Of a stretch of DNA of 64,000 bases, positions 14,927 to 23,951 are shown one piece after another (within the stretch, counting starts at the first letter, position 1; the number at the start of each line of letters is the position of its first letter). The notes beneath the pieces were generated by a model, which worked only from the letters and a program-made list of their open reading frames with translations, ran no database searches and was not told the origin of the DNA. The stretch lies in NCBI RefSeq assembly GCF_010730195.1, contig NZ_AP022613.1, forward strand, positions 62,001-126,000, given 5' to 3'. Made by a program: the position numbers and the translations under genes. Origin of the DNA: Mycobacterium conspicuum (GTDB lineage: Bacteria; Actinomycetota; Actinomycetes; Mycobacteriales; Mycobacteriaceae).

Positions 14927-17491
14927 ATGGCTTCAGCCGAACTTCCGCGTGCGCACCGTGCGGCCCGTCACATCATCGTGGTCGGACACGGGATGGTGGG
15001 CCACCGGCTGGTCGAGGCGCTGCGCGCCCGCGACACCGCCGGATCGCTGCGGATCACCGTGCTGGCCGAGGAAGCCGACGCCGCCTACGACCGCGTCGGG
15101 CTGACGTCGTACACCGAAAGCTGGGACCGCGCGCTGCTGGCGCTGCCCGGCAATGACTACGCCGGCGACGAACGGGTGCGCCTGCTGCTGAACACTCGTG
15201 TCGCCGAAATCGACCGCGCCACAAAGTCAGTGCTCACCGCGGACGGCCAGCGACACGGCTACGACGCGCTGGTCTTGGCCACCGGCTCCTACGCGTTCGT
15301 CCCGCCGGTGCCCGGCCACGACCTGCCCGCGTGCCACGTGTACCGCACGCTCGACGACCTGGACGACATCCGCGCTGCCGCCCTGCGCGCGGCGCAGGCC
15401 GGCAGCGCCGGCGTGGTGATCGGCGGTGGCCTGCTGGGGCTGGAAGCGGCTAACGCGCTGAGCCGGTTCGGATTACCGACTCACGTCATCGAGATGATGC
15501 CGCGCCTGATGGCCCAGCAGATCGACGAGGGCGGGGGCGCGCTGCTCTCGCGGATGATCACCGATCTGGGAATCGCGGTGCATGTCGGCACGGGTACCGA
15601 TTCGATCGAGCCCCTGGATGATTCCGGTGATTCGGACGTGCGGTTGCGGCTGAGCAACGGGGAAGTCATCGACGCCGGCGTGGTGATCTTCGCCGCCGGC
15701 ATCCGGCCACGCGACGAACTGGCCAGGGCCGCGGGGTTGACCCTCGGCGAGCGCGGCGGCGTGCTGACCGATTTGTCCTGCCGGACAAGCGATCCCGACA
15801 TCTACGCCGTCGGCGAGGTGGCGGCCATCGAGGGGCGGTGTTACGGCCTGGTCGGGCCCGGTTACACCTCCGCCGAGGTGGTGGCCGACCGGCTGCTGGA
15901 CGGGACCGCCGAGTTCCCCGAGGCGGACCTGTCGACGAAGCTCAAGCTGCTCGGTGTCGACGTGGCCAGCTTCGGCGACGCGATGGGCATGGCCGAGAAT
16001 TGCCTCGAGGTCGTCATCAACGACGCGGTGAACCGGACGTACGCCAAGCTGGTGCTCTCCGACGACGCCAAGACCCTGCTGGGTGGGGTGCTGGTGGGCG
16101 ACGCGTCGTCCTACGGTGTGCTGCGGCCGATGGTCGGCAGCGAGCTGCCGGGAGACCCACTGGCGTTGATCGCGCCGGCCCAATCCGGCGGCGGCACTTC
16201 GGCTTTGGGCGTCGGTGCGCTGCCGGACGCGGCGCAGATCTGCTCGTGCAACAACGTCACCAAGGGCGACCTCAAGTGCGCGATCGCCGAAGGTTGCGGC
16301 GACGTTCCCGCGCTCAAGGCGTGCACGGCGGCCGGCACGTCATGTGGTTCGTGCGTGCCGCTGCTCAAGCAACTACTGGAAGCCGAGGGGGTGGAACAGT
16401 CCAAGGCGCTGTGCGAGCACTTCAGCCAGTCGCGCGCGGAGCTGTTCGAAATCATCTCCGCCACCGAGATCCGCACGTTCTCCGGGCTGCTGGAGCGTTT
16501 CGGCCGCGGAAAGGGTTGCGACATCTGCAAACCCGTGGTCGCATCGATCCTGGCCTCCACCGGCTCCGAGCACATCCTGGACGGCGAGCAGGCGGCGCTG
16601 CAGGACTCCAACGACCACTTCCTGGCCAACATTCAGAAAAACGGCAGCTATTCGGTGGTGCCCCGGGTTCCCGGTGGCGACATCAAGCCCGAGCATCTGA
16701 TTCTGATCGGGCAGATCGCGCAGGACTTCGGGCTGTACACCAAAATCACCGGCGGGCAGCGGATCGACATGTTCGGTGCCCGGGTGGATCAGCTGCCGCA
16801 GATCTGGAAGCGACTGGTCGACGGCGGCATGGAATCCGGCCACGCCTACGGCAAGGCGTTGCGCACGGTGAAGAGCTGTGTGGGCAGCGACTGGTGCCGC
16901 TATGGCCAGCAGGATTCGGTGCAGCTGGCCATCGACCTGGAACTGCGCTACCGCGGCCTGCGCGCGCCGCACAAGATCAAGCTGGGTGTGTCGGGGTGCG
17001 CGCGGGAATGCGCCGAGGCGCGCAGCAAGGACGTCGGCGTCATCGCCACCGAGAAGGGCTGGAACCTCTACGTCGGCGGCAACGGCGGCATGACTCCCAA
17101 ACATGCTCAACTGCTCGCCGCCGACCTCGACACCAAGACACTGGTCGCCTACATCGACCGGTTCTTGATGTACTACATCCGCACGGCCGACCGGCTGCAG
17201 CGCACGGCGCCGTGGGTCGACTCGCTGGACGGCGGGCTCGATCACGTGCGTGAGGTCGTGTGCGACGACTCGCTGGGCCTGGCCGCCGAATTCGAGGCCG
17301 CCATGGAGCGGCACGTGCAGAACTACGCCTGCGAATGGAAGGGCGTGCTGGAGGATCCGGACAAGCTGTCGCGGTTCGTCTCCTTCGTCAACGCCCCGGA
17401 CGCCGTCGACTCGACGGTGTCGTTTACCGAGCGCGCCGGACGCAAAGTGCCTGTGCCAATTGGCATGCCGCGGATTAGGGAGGAATTGTGA
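14927..17491 (+). CDS. nirB: Assimilatory nitrite reductase [NAD(P)H] large subunit
   Basis: Six-electron reduction of nitrite to ammonium. The 854-residue protein has the full NirB layout. A pyridine-nucleotide oxidoreductase half (about 15-320) shows HIIVVGHGMVG and VVIGGGLLGLEAANAL. A BFD-like [2Fe-2S] domain (about 440-500) shows CSCNN and CGSC. The sirohaem/[4Fe-4S] nitrite-reductase repeats (about 560-800) show KSCVGSDWCRYG and GVSGCARECAEARS, whose Cys residues hold the coupled cluster. The start is ATG 14927. The stop overlaps nirD by 4 bp. Nearby sirB- and narK-type genes supply sirohaem and nitrate/nitrite. Confidence 0.96.
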   Translation: MASAELPRAHRAARHIIVVGHGMVGHRLVEALRARDTAGSLRITVLAEEADAAYDRVGLTSYTESWDRALLALPGNDYAGDERVRLLLNTRVAEIDRATKSVLTADGQRHGYDALVLATGSYAFVPPVPGHDLPACHVYRTLDDLDDIRAAALRAAQAGSAGVVIGGGLLGLEAANALSRFGLPTHVIEMMPRLMAQQIDEGGGALLSRMITDLGIAVHVGTGTDSIEPLDDSGDSDVRLRLSNGEVIDAGVVIFAAGIRPRDELARAAGLTLGERGGVLTDLSCRTSDPDIYAVGEVAAIEGRCYGLVGPGYTSAEVVADRLLDGTAEFPEADLSTKLKLLGVDVASFGDAMGMAENCLEVVINDAVNRTYAKLVLSDDAKTLLGGVLVGDASSYGVLRPMVGSELPGDPLALIAPAQSGGGTSALGVGALPDAAQICSCNNVTKGDLKCAIAEGCGDVPALKACTAAGTSCGSCVPLLKQLLEAEGVEQSKALCEHFSQSRAELFEIISATEIRTFSGLLERFGRGKGCDICKPVVASILASTGSEHILDGEQAALQDSNDHFLANIQKNGSYSVVPRVPGGDIKPEHLILIGQIAQDFGLYTKITGGQRIDMFGARVDQLPQIWKRLVDGGMESGHAYGKALRTVKSCVGSDWCRYGQQDSVQLAIDLELRYRGLRAPHKIKLGVSGCARECAEARSKDVGVIATEKGWNLYVGGNGGMTPKHAQLLAADLDTKTLVAYIDRFLMYYIRTADRLQRTAPWVDSLDGGLDHVREVVCDDSLGLAAEFEAAMERHVQNYACEWKGVLEDPDKLSRFVSFVNAPDAVDSTVSFTERAGRKVPVPIGMPRIREEL

Positions 17492-17844
17492 CACTAGTCA
17501 ACGACATTCAGGTGTGGACCACCGCCTGCGCCTACGACCATCTGATTCCCGGTCGCGGGGTGGGGGTGCTGCTCGACGATGGCAGCCAGGCGGCGTTGTT
17601 CCGACTTGACGACGGGTCGCTGCACGCGCTGGGCAACGTCGACCCGTTCTCCGGCGCCGCGGTGCTGTCTCGCGGCATCGTCGGCGACCGCGGGGGTCGC
17701 GCGACCGTGCAGTCGCCGATCCTGAAGCAGGCCTTCGCGTTGGAAGACGGCTGCTGCCTTGACGACCCGCGCGTGTCGGTGCCGGTCTACCAGGTCCGCC
17801 TCACGCCCGACGGCGAGATCCAGATCGCGCGGCTGGTGGGCTAG
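17488..17844 (+). CDS. nirD: Nitrite reductase small subunit
   Basis: The 118-residue protein has a Rieske-like fold of the NirD type. Start GTGACACTAG overlaps the nirB stop. There is no paired CxH...CxxH motif, so it should not bind a Rieske cluster, as is usual for this small subunit. It is required with NirB for NADH-dependent nitrite reduction. The stop is only 2 bp from the stop of the convergent TetR-C-like gene, and no hairpin terminator is seen there. Confidence 0.93.
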   Translation: MTLVNDIQVWTTACAYDHLIPGRGVGVLLDDGSQAALFRLDDGSLHALGNVDPFSGAAVLSRGIVGDRGGRATVQSPILKQAFALEDGCCLDDPRVSVPVYQVRLTPDGEIQIARLVG

Positions 17845-17846
17845 CC

Positions 17847-18299
17847 TTACTGGCCGATATCGCCGACGAGGTAGCGCTGCATCGTCGGGCCAATGGCGTC
17901 GACGAGCTGGTCCACCGTCATCGAATGGATTGGCTCAGAGCGTATTCCGTAGCGCAGGATGCCCAATCCCACGAGCTGAGACGCGCACAACGACGCCCGC
18001 ACGGCGATCTTGTCCGCGCCCAGCATCTTCAGCAGCGGGTTGAAGATCGGCCCGACGAACATGGACTGCACGATCTCGGCGGTCTTCGCCACGCCGGTCG
18101 ACGCGATCGCGCTGGCGGCAAACGGGCCGCCGCCGGCCGCGTCCCAGGTGGTGATCAGCAAGTGCAGCGTGCGGCGGCCAATGGTGTTGACGCTTCCGGT
18201 GAAGATGCGGTCGATGAACTCCGGTGTGCCAAACGGCAACCGCAGCATCTTCGCTACCGGGTCGAGAATCCCCCGAGATGGCTCTTCGCGACGGGCCAT
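17847..18299 (-). CDS. TetR C-terminal-domain-like protein without a DNA-binding domain
   Basis: The 150-residue protein corresponds to Rv0258c. The helical sequence (FIDRIFTGSVNTIGRRTLHL, SIASTGVAKTAEIVQSMFVG-like, ASLCASQLVGLGILRYGI, and a final IGPTMQRYLVGDI) is typical of the ligand-binding half of actinobacterial TetR regulators. The expected N-terminal helix-turn-helix of about 50 residues is absent, and the frame upstream of the ATG at 18299 does not encode one. It may therefore act as a ligand-binding or dimerisation partner rather than a repressor. It converges on nirD and is 31 bp downstream of the chelatase gene. Confidence 0.8.
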   Translation of the reverse strand: MARREEPSRGILDPVAKMLRLPFGTPEFIDRIFTGSVNTIGRRTLHLLITTWDAAGGGPFAASAIASTGVAKTAEIVQSMFVGPIFNPLLKMLGADKIAVRASLCASQLVGLGILRYGIRSEPIHSMTVDQLVDAIGPTMQRYLVGDIGQ

Positions 18300-18330
18300 G
18301 GTGCCAGGATTACCCCTAGCTGGTCAAAGA

Positions 18331-19026
18331 TCAAGCGCTCGCCGCGACGGCGCGCCCCGCGAGCGCGGTTTGGAATCGGGCCGCAATGAGCCGCGCCAGG
18401 CCGGGGTGGGTGCCCAGGGCCGCGCTGACGACGTCGGCGCCGCAGGTGCGTAGGCGTTCCTGAAACAGGCCGTCGGCGAGCAGGTAGGAGGCGACCGCGA
18501 CGCGGCGCCTGCCGCGTCTGGCCCGGGCCCGGCGCACGGATTCGTGCAGCCGCGGCTGGCCGGTGGCCACGAATCCGAGGGCCACGGGGGACCCGAGCAG
18601 CGTGGACAGCAGCGCCGCGCTGGTGCGCAAGTCGGCGTGCGCTCGCGGGTCCGACGTGCCCGCGGCCGCCAGGATGACCGAATCACCGCGACGCAGGCCG
18701 CAATTCACCAGCTGCTCGGCCACAATTCGCACGACGTCCACGCTGGGCCCCAGGGCCGGGGTGACGACGACGTCGGGGTGACCGCTGGCGGCGACGTGGG
18801 CGGGCAGGTCGGCGCGCACGTGGTAGCCGCGGGACAAAAACGCGGGCACCACGATCGCCGGCTCGTCAGAGCTGGACAGCACCTCGCTGGGCGTCGGTCC
18901 CAGTACGTCGACGAAGGCCACCTGCACCCGGTGCCCGACCAGCGTGCTCACCCGGGCCGCGAGGTCGCCGATCATCTCGACACCGCCCGGTCTGCGGGTG
19001 CCGTGCGCAACCAGCAGCAGAGTCAT
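18331..19026 (-). CDS. Sirohydrochlorin chelatase-like protein (CbiX/SirB family)
   Basis: The 231-residue protein corresponds to Rv0259c. It is a tandem two-lobe CbiX/SirB protein: lobe 1 begins LLLVAHGTRRPGGVEMI with the metal-binding His, and SRGYHVRADLPAHV supplies the second His. Lobe 2 (from about 120) repeats the fold in weaker form. The family inserts Fe2+ or Co2+ into sirohydrochlorin. Beside nirBD the likely product is sirohaem, the NirB cofactor. The ATG at 19026 overlaps the nnaR stop (ATGA), so it is translationally coupled to the regulator. Ferrochelation rather than cobalt chelation is inferred from context. Confidence 0.85.
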   Translation of the reverse strand: MTLLLVAHGTRRPGGVEMIGDLAARVSTLVGHRVQVAFVDVLGPTPSEVLSSSDEPAIVVPAFLSRGYHVRADLPAHVAASGHPDVVVTPALGPSVDVVRIVAEQLVNCGLRRGDSVILAAAGTSDPRAHADLRTSAALLSTLLGSPVALGFVATGQPRLHESVRRARARRGRRRVAVASYLLADGLFQERLRTCGADVVSAALGTHPGLARLIAARFQTALAGRAVAASA

Positions 19027-20168
19027 CCGACACCCGCCGGGATGCCAACCGCGAGGCGGTAGCCGCGCTTGACCACGGTCGCCACAATGTTCTTGTCGTC
19101 CAACGCAGTTCGCAGTCGCAGCACGGCCGTGTCGACGGCGTGCGGGTCGTTGCTGTTGCCCGGCAGCACGCGCAGCAGGTCGTGGCGCGACACCACGTCG
19201 CCGGGACGTTGCGCCAGCGCACGCAGTATCGCCATGCCCGACGGCGACACCAACTTCATCGAGCCGTCGACCAGTACGCAGGTCCCGCGGATGTCGACCA
19301 CGTGGCCGGCGGCCAGCACGGTGCACGATCCCAGCAGCGGCAGTTGCTCGGTGATATGACGGGCCAAGGCGCCCAACCGCATTCGCTCGGGCGACGACGT
19401 CGGGACACCCTTCCGCTTCAACGGCTGGGACGTCACCGGACCCACGCACATCGCGTGCACATCGGTGCGCAGCGCTTCCAGCAGCTGGTCCTCGATACCC
19501 AAGTCGCGGCTGCGTTCCAACACCGCGGCGGCCGCGGGTGCCGAGGTGAAGCTGACCGCGTCGAACTGTCGTCGGGCGATCCCGGTGACCAGCTGGTCGA
19601 ACTCGCCGCCCAACGCCGTCGACTTCCACCGGTACACCCGGATCGGCACGACTTCGGCGCCAGCGGAACGCAATCCGGCGACGAATTCCGGGAATGGGTC
19701 CCAGGCGTCGGCCGCGCCGTGCAGCTGGATGGCCACACGCTTGCCCGAGACACCCGAATCGAGGAGATACTTCAGCACGTCGTGTGAGGATTCGGATTGC
19801 GGTGACCATTCCTCGCGCAGGCCGGCGGCGCGCAGCGCACCGGTGGCCTTGGGTCCGCGGGCCAGGATGCGGGCCGACGACAACGCGTCGATCAACTGAT
19901 TGGCCAGCCCCCACCCCTCGGCCGCGGCCAACCAGCCGCGAAAGCCGATACCGGTGTGCGCTACCAAAACATCGGGCGGCTCGGCGATTAACGCCGCGGT
20001 GTTGTCGTGCAGCTCGTCGTCGTCGGGCAGCGCGATCATGTTGATCGCCGGGGCGTTGCAGACCTCGGCGCCTTGGCGGCTCAGCAGGGCGCAGAGCTCC
20101 TCGGCGCGGCGCGCCGAGGTCACTGCGATCCGGTACCCGGTCAGTGGTGCAGATTCTGGCTGGGTCAT
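19023..20168 (-). CDS. nnaR: NnaR-type regulator: HemD-like domain plus winged-helix DNA-binding domain
   Basis: The 381-residue protein corresponds to Rv0260c, known in M. smegmatis as NnaR, a co-activator with GlnR of nitrate/nitrite assimilation genes. Residues 1-265 resemble uroporphyrinogen-III synthase (GYRIAVTSARRAEELCALL, then FDAVSFTSAPAAAAVLE). Residues 285-375 form an OmpR-type winged helix (LSPSGMAILRALAQRPGDVV-like, AVDTAVLRLRTALDD, VVKRGYRLAV). The HemD-like part probably senses a tetrapyrrole rather than acting as an enzyme. The ATG at 20168 gives the family length. A perfect CTCACAC palindrome lies about 80 bp upstream, which suggests autoregulation. Confidence 0.9.
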   Translation of the reverse strand: MTQPESAPLTGYRIAVTSARRAEELCALLSRQGAEVCNAPAINMIALPDDDELHDNTAALIAEPPDVLVAHTGIGFRGWLAAAEGWGLANQLIDALSSARILARGPKATGALRAAGLREEWSPQSESSHDVLKYLLDSGVSGKRVAIQLHGAADAWDPFPEFVAGLRSAGAEVVPIRVYRWKSTALGGEFDQLVTGIARRQFDAVSFTSAPAAAAVLERSRDLGIEDQLLEALRTDVHAMCVGPVTSQPLKRKGVPTSSPERMRLGALARHITEQLPLLGSCTVLAAGHVVDIRGTCVLVDGSMKLVSPSGMAILRALAQRPGDVVSRHDLLRVLPGNSNDPHAVDTAVLRLRTALDDKNIVATVVKRGYRLAVGIPAGVG

Positions 20169-20245
20169 ATACACCTGTCTATGCCTGGCAGATTTCCGCC
20201 GCGTTACCCTGCAATTGCTGACGCATTGCCCACCACTGAGGCGCT

Positions 20246-20263
20246 GCTCACACCGGTGTGAGC
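20246..20263. promoter_or_regulatory. Perfect 18-bp palindrome upstream of nnaR
   Basis: GCTCACACCGGTGTGAGC is fully self-complementary. It overlaps the last codons of the first narK gene and lies 78-95 bp upstream of the nnaR start. Its half-site CTCACAC is the arm of the nirB promoter repeat. Confidence 0.6.
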
Positions 20264-21630
20264 TCGGATTCGGATTTCGTCGCCGGCGGTCCGGCCGGCG
20301 ACGAAATCCGCTTGCGGACATACATCGTCCACGTCAGGATCGCCGCGACGAGGTAGGAACCCAAGAACATCCAATACGCGGAGGTTTCCGTGCCGCTGCT
20401 GAGGTAGGACTCGCGCAGCGCCAAATTGATGCCGACACCGCCGAGCGCGCCGACCGCCGAGCAGAAGCCGATCAGCGCTCCCGACATCGCGCGCGACCAC
20501 CGGCGGCGCTCAGCCTCGGTGACGTCCAGCGAGTGACTGCGCGCGTCGAACACCGACGGAATCAGTTTGAACACCGAGCCATTGCCCATTCCGGACAGGA
20601 TGAACAGGGCGATAAAGCCGACCACTTGGACGGTGAGGGTGTTGATCCCGACGAGCAGCCCGGCGGCCAGGATCATGCCGCCGAGGACGCCCAGGGTGAC
20701 GCGGCCGCCGCCGAGGCGATCGGCCAGCCTCCCGCCGCAGATCCGGGCCAGCGACCCTAACAGCGGTCCAAGGAAGGCGATCTGCGCGGCGTGCAGAGCC
20801 GCGTGCCCGGCCGTTTCGCCGTTGGTCAGAAAGTTGACCTGCAACACCTGTCCGAACGCGAAGGCGAACCCGATCCAGGAGCCGAATGTGCAGATGTAGA
20901 GCAGCGAGATGGCATAGGTGTCGCGCTCGAACAGCACCGCCCGCAGGTGGTCGACCTCGATGCCGGCAACGTTGGAGTCGAGGTTGTCCATGAACATCGC
21001 CGCCACGATGCCGACCACCGCCAGCAGCACCAGGTAGATCGCGCAGACCCAGTACGCGGGCTGATGGCCCCCGAACGGGTGGGTTGCCAGCACCAGCAGT
21101 CCGACCAACTGGACCACCGCGACCCCGAGGTTGCCGACGCCGGCGTTGATGGCCAGCGCCGCACCCTTGAGGCGTTGCGGGTAGAAGGCGTTGACGTTGG
21201 CCAGCGATGCGGCGTAGTTGCCACCGCCCAGCCCGGTGAGCGCGGCGCACACCACATACGGCCACAACGGCAGGCCGGGGTTGGCCAGCAGCACCATGGT
21301 CCCGACGGTCGGAATCAGCAGCACGAACGCGGAGAACGTCGTCCAGTTCCGGCCGCCGAACGCGGCGATGCCCAGGGTGTAGGGGATGCGGACACAGCCA
21401 CCGACCAGGGTGGCGACGGCGCCCAGCAGCAGCTTGTCGCCGGCGGAGAAGCCGTACACCGACGCGGGCATGAACAGCGCCATGACCGACCACAGGCTCC
21501 AGATCGAGAAGGCCACGTGATCACCCGCCACTGTGCAGAGCAGATTGCGGCGCGCGATGGTGTTGTTGCCGCCTTCCCACGCGGCGGTGTCTTCGGGATT
21601 CCAGTCCGTGATGTGATGGTTGCGGCCCAC
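20248..21630 (-). CDS. narK: NarK-family nitrate/nitrite transporter, copy A
   Basis: The 460-residue major-facilitator protein has about 12 membrane segments. NNP-family signatures include the glycine-rich GLGGGNYAASLANVNAFYP and GMGNGSVFKLIPSVFDARS segments. It should carry nitrate in or nitrite out. The GTG at 21630 (AGAGG upstream) is preferred because it gives MGRNHHITDWNPEDTAAW, parallel to copy B and to NarK3; a TTG 21 bp further upstream is possible. It is co-directional with copy B, 210 bp away, and precedes nnaR. It looks more diverged than copy B. Confidence 0.9.
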   Translation of the reverse strand: MGRNHHITDWNPEDTAAWEGGNNTIARRNLLCTVAGDHVAFSIWSLWSVMALFMPASVYGFSAGDKLLLGAVATLVGGCVRIPYTLGIAAFGGRNWTTFSAFVLLIPTVGTMVLLANPGLPLWPYVVCAALTGLGGGNYAASLANVNAFYPQRLKGAALAINAGVGNLGVAVVQLVGLLVLATHPFGGHQPAYWVCAIYLVLLAVVGIVAAMFMDNLDSNVAGIEVDHLRAVLFERDTYAISLLYICTFGSWIGFAFAFGQVLQVNFLTNGETAGHAALHAAQIAFLGPLLGSLARICGGRLADRLGGGRVTLGVLGGMILAAGLLVGINTLTVQVVGFIALFILSGMGNGSVFKLIPSVFDARSHSLDVTEAERRRWSRAMSGALIGFCSAVGALGGVGINLALRESYLSSGTETSAYWMFLGSYLVAAILTWTMYVRKRISSPAGPPATKSESELTPV

Positions 21631-21840
21631 GCGGTATTGACCTCTCGTCAACGGTCCCGTCGATACCCAAAATATGGAAGACGCCTGCGCTGCCGTCTGT
21701 TTCGATGCTCACATCAATCTCGAACGGCCGTCAACTCAATGTGGCCGTTATCCGCTGCGAGTTGAATCCCAATTCTCTGGTAGATCCCTGACAAGTGTGA
21801 TTTTGTGAGCTGGAATACATTTCACGCTTCACGCTCTCAT

Positions 21841-23247
21841 TCACACATACGCCAAGCCCGCTTGCGGGGCGGGCTCGGACGCCGCGGGGGCGGTGGCCCG
21901 CAGCGGCCGGCGCACGTACATCGCCCAGGTCAGTATCGAGGCCGCGACGTAGAACACGGCGAAGGCCCAGAACGCGGCCGTCGCGGTGCCGTTGCTCAAA
22001 TAGGACTGCCGCAGGGCCAGATTGACGCCGACGCCGCCGAGCGCACCGATCGCTCCGGTGAGGCCAATCAGGGCGCCGGCCATCGAGCGTGACCACTGCC
22101 GGCGCGCCGCTTCGTCGAGTTCCAAGGCATGGCTGCGGGCCTCGAAGATCGTCGGGATCATCTTGTACACCGAGCCATTGCCGATGCCGGACAGGATGAA
22201 CAAAGCGATGAAGCCGGCCACGTACCCGATCATCGCCCCCGCCGGGGCGGGTCCGGCGCCGTGGTGAGAGCCGAAAGTGCTTGCGCTGACCAATATTCCG
22301 GCCGCGAGGATCATGGCGCAGAATGCGCCAAGGGTGACGCGGCCACCACCGATGCGGTCGGCGATCCGACCGCCGTATATCCGCGACAGCGAGCCCAATA
22401 GCGGTCCCAAAAAGGCGATCTGAGCGGCGTGCAGCGAGGCCTGCGCCGTCTTTTGGCCGCTGGCAAGGAAATTCATCTGTAGCACCTGTCCAAGAGCGAA
22501 CGAGAATCCGATGAATGAACCGAAGGTACCGATGTAGAGCAGCGCGATCACCCAGGTGTGCCGTTCGGAGAGCACCGCGCGCATGGTGCCCAGCTGTATT
22601 TGGTAGTCCTCCAGGTTGTCCATGTAGAGCGCGGCCCCGATCGCCGCCACCGCCAGCAGCACCAGGTATATCGCACACACCGCGTACGGCTGTCGGTTGC
22701 CGAAGCTCGCGATGACCAGCAGCCCGACGAGCTGAACTATCGGCACCCCGAGGTTGCCGCCGCCGGCGTTGAGCGCCAACGCCCAGCCCTTGAGCCGCTG
22801 CGGATAAAACGCATTGATGTTGGTCATCGACGAGGCGAAGTTGCCTCCGCCGAGGCCGGTCAGTGCCGCGCACAGCAGATACGGCCACAACGGGAGCCCG
22901 GGGTGGGCCAGCAACGCCATGGTGCCGACAGTGGGGATCAGGAGCACCACCGCGGAGAATATGGTCCAGTTCCGCCCGCCGAAGCGCGCGGTGGCGAACG
23001 TGTAGGGGAACCGCAGGCACGCCCCCACCAGCGTCGCGGTGGCGCCGAGCAGAAACTTGTCTCCCGCGGAGAAGCCGTACACCGAGGTCGGCATGAACAG
23101 CACCATCACCGACCAGATGGACCAGATCGAGAACCCGATGTGCTCGGCTACCACCGACCAGATCAGGTTGCGGCGGGCGATCTTCTTGTTGCCGGCTTCC
23201 CAGGCGACGGTGTCTTCGGGGTCCCAGTCCGGGAGCAGGTGCGTCAT
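21841..23247 (-). CDS. narK: NarK-family nitrate/nitrite transporter, copy B
   Basis: The 468-residue MFS transporter of the nitrate/nitrite porter class has about 12 transmembrane segments and the paired signatures GLGGGNFASSMTNINAFYP and GIGNGSVYKMIPTIFEARS. It closely resembles NarK3 (Rv0261c) as I remember it. ATG 23247 is used; a GTG three codons upstream is equally possible, and no good ribosome site marks either. Copies A and B share most segments and arose by tandem duplication. The upstream region carries two CTCACAC arms. Confidence 0.9.
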   Translation of the reverse strand: MTHLLPDWDPEDTVAWEAGNKKIARRNLIWSVVAEHIGFSIWSIWSVMVLFMPTSVYGFSAGDKFLLGATATLVGACLRFPYTFATARFGGRNWTIFSAVVLLIPTVGTMALLAHPGLPLWPYLLCAALTGLGGGNFASSMTNINAFYPQRLKGWALALNAGGGNLGVPIVQLVGLLVIASFGNRQPYAVCAIYLVLLAVAAIGAALYMDNLEDYQIQLGTMRAVLSERHTWVIALLYIGTFGSFIGFSFALGQVLQMNFLASGQKTAQASLHAAQIAFLGPLLGSLSRIYGGRIADRIGGGRVTLGAFCAMILAAGILVSASTFGSHHGAGPAPAGAMIGYVAGFIALFILSGIGNGSVYKMIPTIFEARSHALELDEAARRQWSRSMAGALIGLTGAIGALGGVGVNLALRQSYLSNGTATAAFWAFAVFYVAASILTWAMYVRRPLRATAPAASEPAPQAGLAYV

Positions 23248-23334
23248 GGCCGCCACGCTATGAATTCTTTATTGCCCCGGCGCTGCGGGCCGTGACCCCG
23301 GGATGAATTTCCGATCACTGCCGGCCCGGCGCCG

Positions 23335-23395
23335 GTGTGAGGCGACCCAAGGTCTGCCGAATAGCCTTACGATTCAACGTAATTGGAGCTCACAC
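23335..23395. promoter_or_regulatory. Two CTCACAC elements upstream of narK copy B
   Basis: GTGTGAG is at 23335-23341 and CTCACAC at 23389-23395, the second abutting the aac stop. Both lie 88-148 bp upstream of the narK copy B start. They match the arms of the nirB and nnaR elements, but here the halves are 47 bp apart, so they may be independent half-sites. Confidence 0.4.
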
Positions 23396-23396
23396 G

Positions 23397-23942
23397 CTAC
23401 CAAACATCGCCGTCGCGCCAATCGCACATCAGATCCGCCGTCGTATCCAAGGTGATCCCCACCGGGAACACGAACACCGTTCCGTCGTCGTCGGGGGTGG
23501 GGGTCGGACCGGTCGGCGCCAGCACCGACGTCGGGCCGCGCCAGGGCAACCAGCCCCGCGATGCGTACAGGCCGCTGGCGTGGACCGTGGAACTCAGCGC
23601 GCCCAGCTGGTAGGCACCGCGCATCACCTGCTCGACGGCATCGAGGAGGGCATACGCCAGCCCTTGGCCGCGGCAGTCCTCCCGCACCGCGACACCCTCC
23701 ACGTAACCGCAGCGCAGCGCAGTGCCCCGGTAAATCAGCCGCCGCTGGACCACCGACGCATGGGCGATGATCGCACCGCGACGCCAAATGAGCGCATGCA
23801 TTCCGCCCAGCGCGTGCTCCCAGTCGGTGTCGGTGAATCCACCGGCGAACGCCTCGGTGACCATCCGGCGCATGCGCGTCCGGGTATCGCTGTCGAGATC
23901 GGCGGTATGGACCAGGCGGGCGGTGTGTACCTGGGTGTGCAC
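23397..23942 (-). CDS. aac: Aminoglycoside 2'-N-acetyltransferase, AAC(2')-Ic type
   Basis: The 181-residue GNAT-fold enzyme corresponds to Rv0262c. The acetyl-CoA pyrophosphate loop is VREDCRGQGLAYALLDAV (R-x-x-G-x-A type), preceded by the GYVEGVA strand. HTARLVHTADLDSDTRTRMR opens the protein. The family acetylates the 2' amino group of gentamicin-type aminoglycosides, and a physiological metabolite may be the real substrate. It begins 9 bp after pxpC ends, so it is probably the last gene of a pxpB-pxpC-aac transcript. Confidence 0.92.
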   Translation of the reverse strand: MHTQVHTARLVHTADLDSDTRTRMRRMVTEAFAGGFTDTDWEHALGGMHALIWRRGAIIAHASVVQRRLIYRGTALRCGYVEGVAVREDCRGQGLAYALLDAVEQVMRGAYQLGALSSTVHASGLYASRGWLPWRGPTSVLAPTGPTPTPDDDGTVFVFPVGITLDTTADLMCDWRDGDVW

Positions 23943-23951
23943 CCCCTCTGT

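Noticed and set aside
18296..18500. Possible missing helix-turn-helix for the TetR-C-like protein upstream of its start
   Set aside because: The upstream sequence is occupied by the end of the chelatase gene in the same direction, and no helix-turn-helix coding frame is present.
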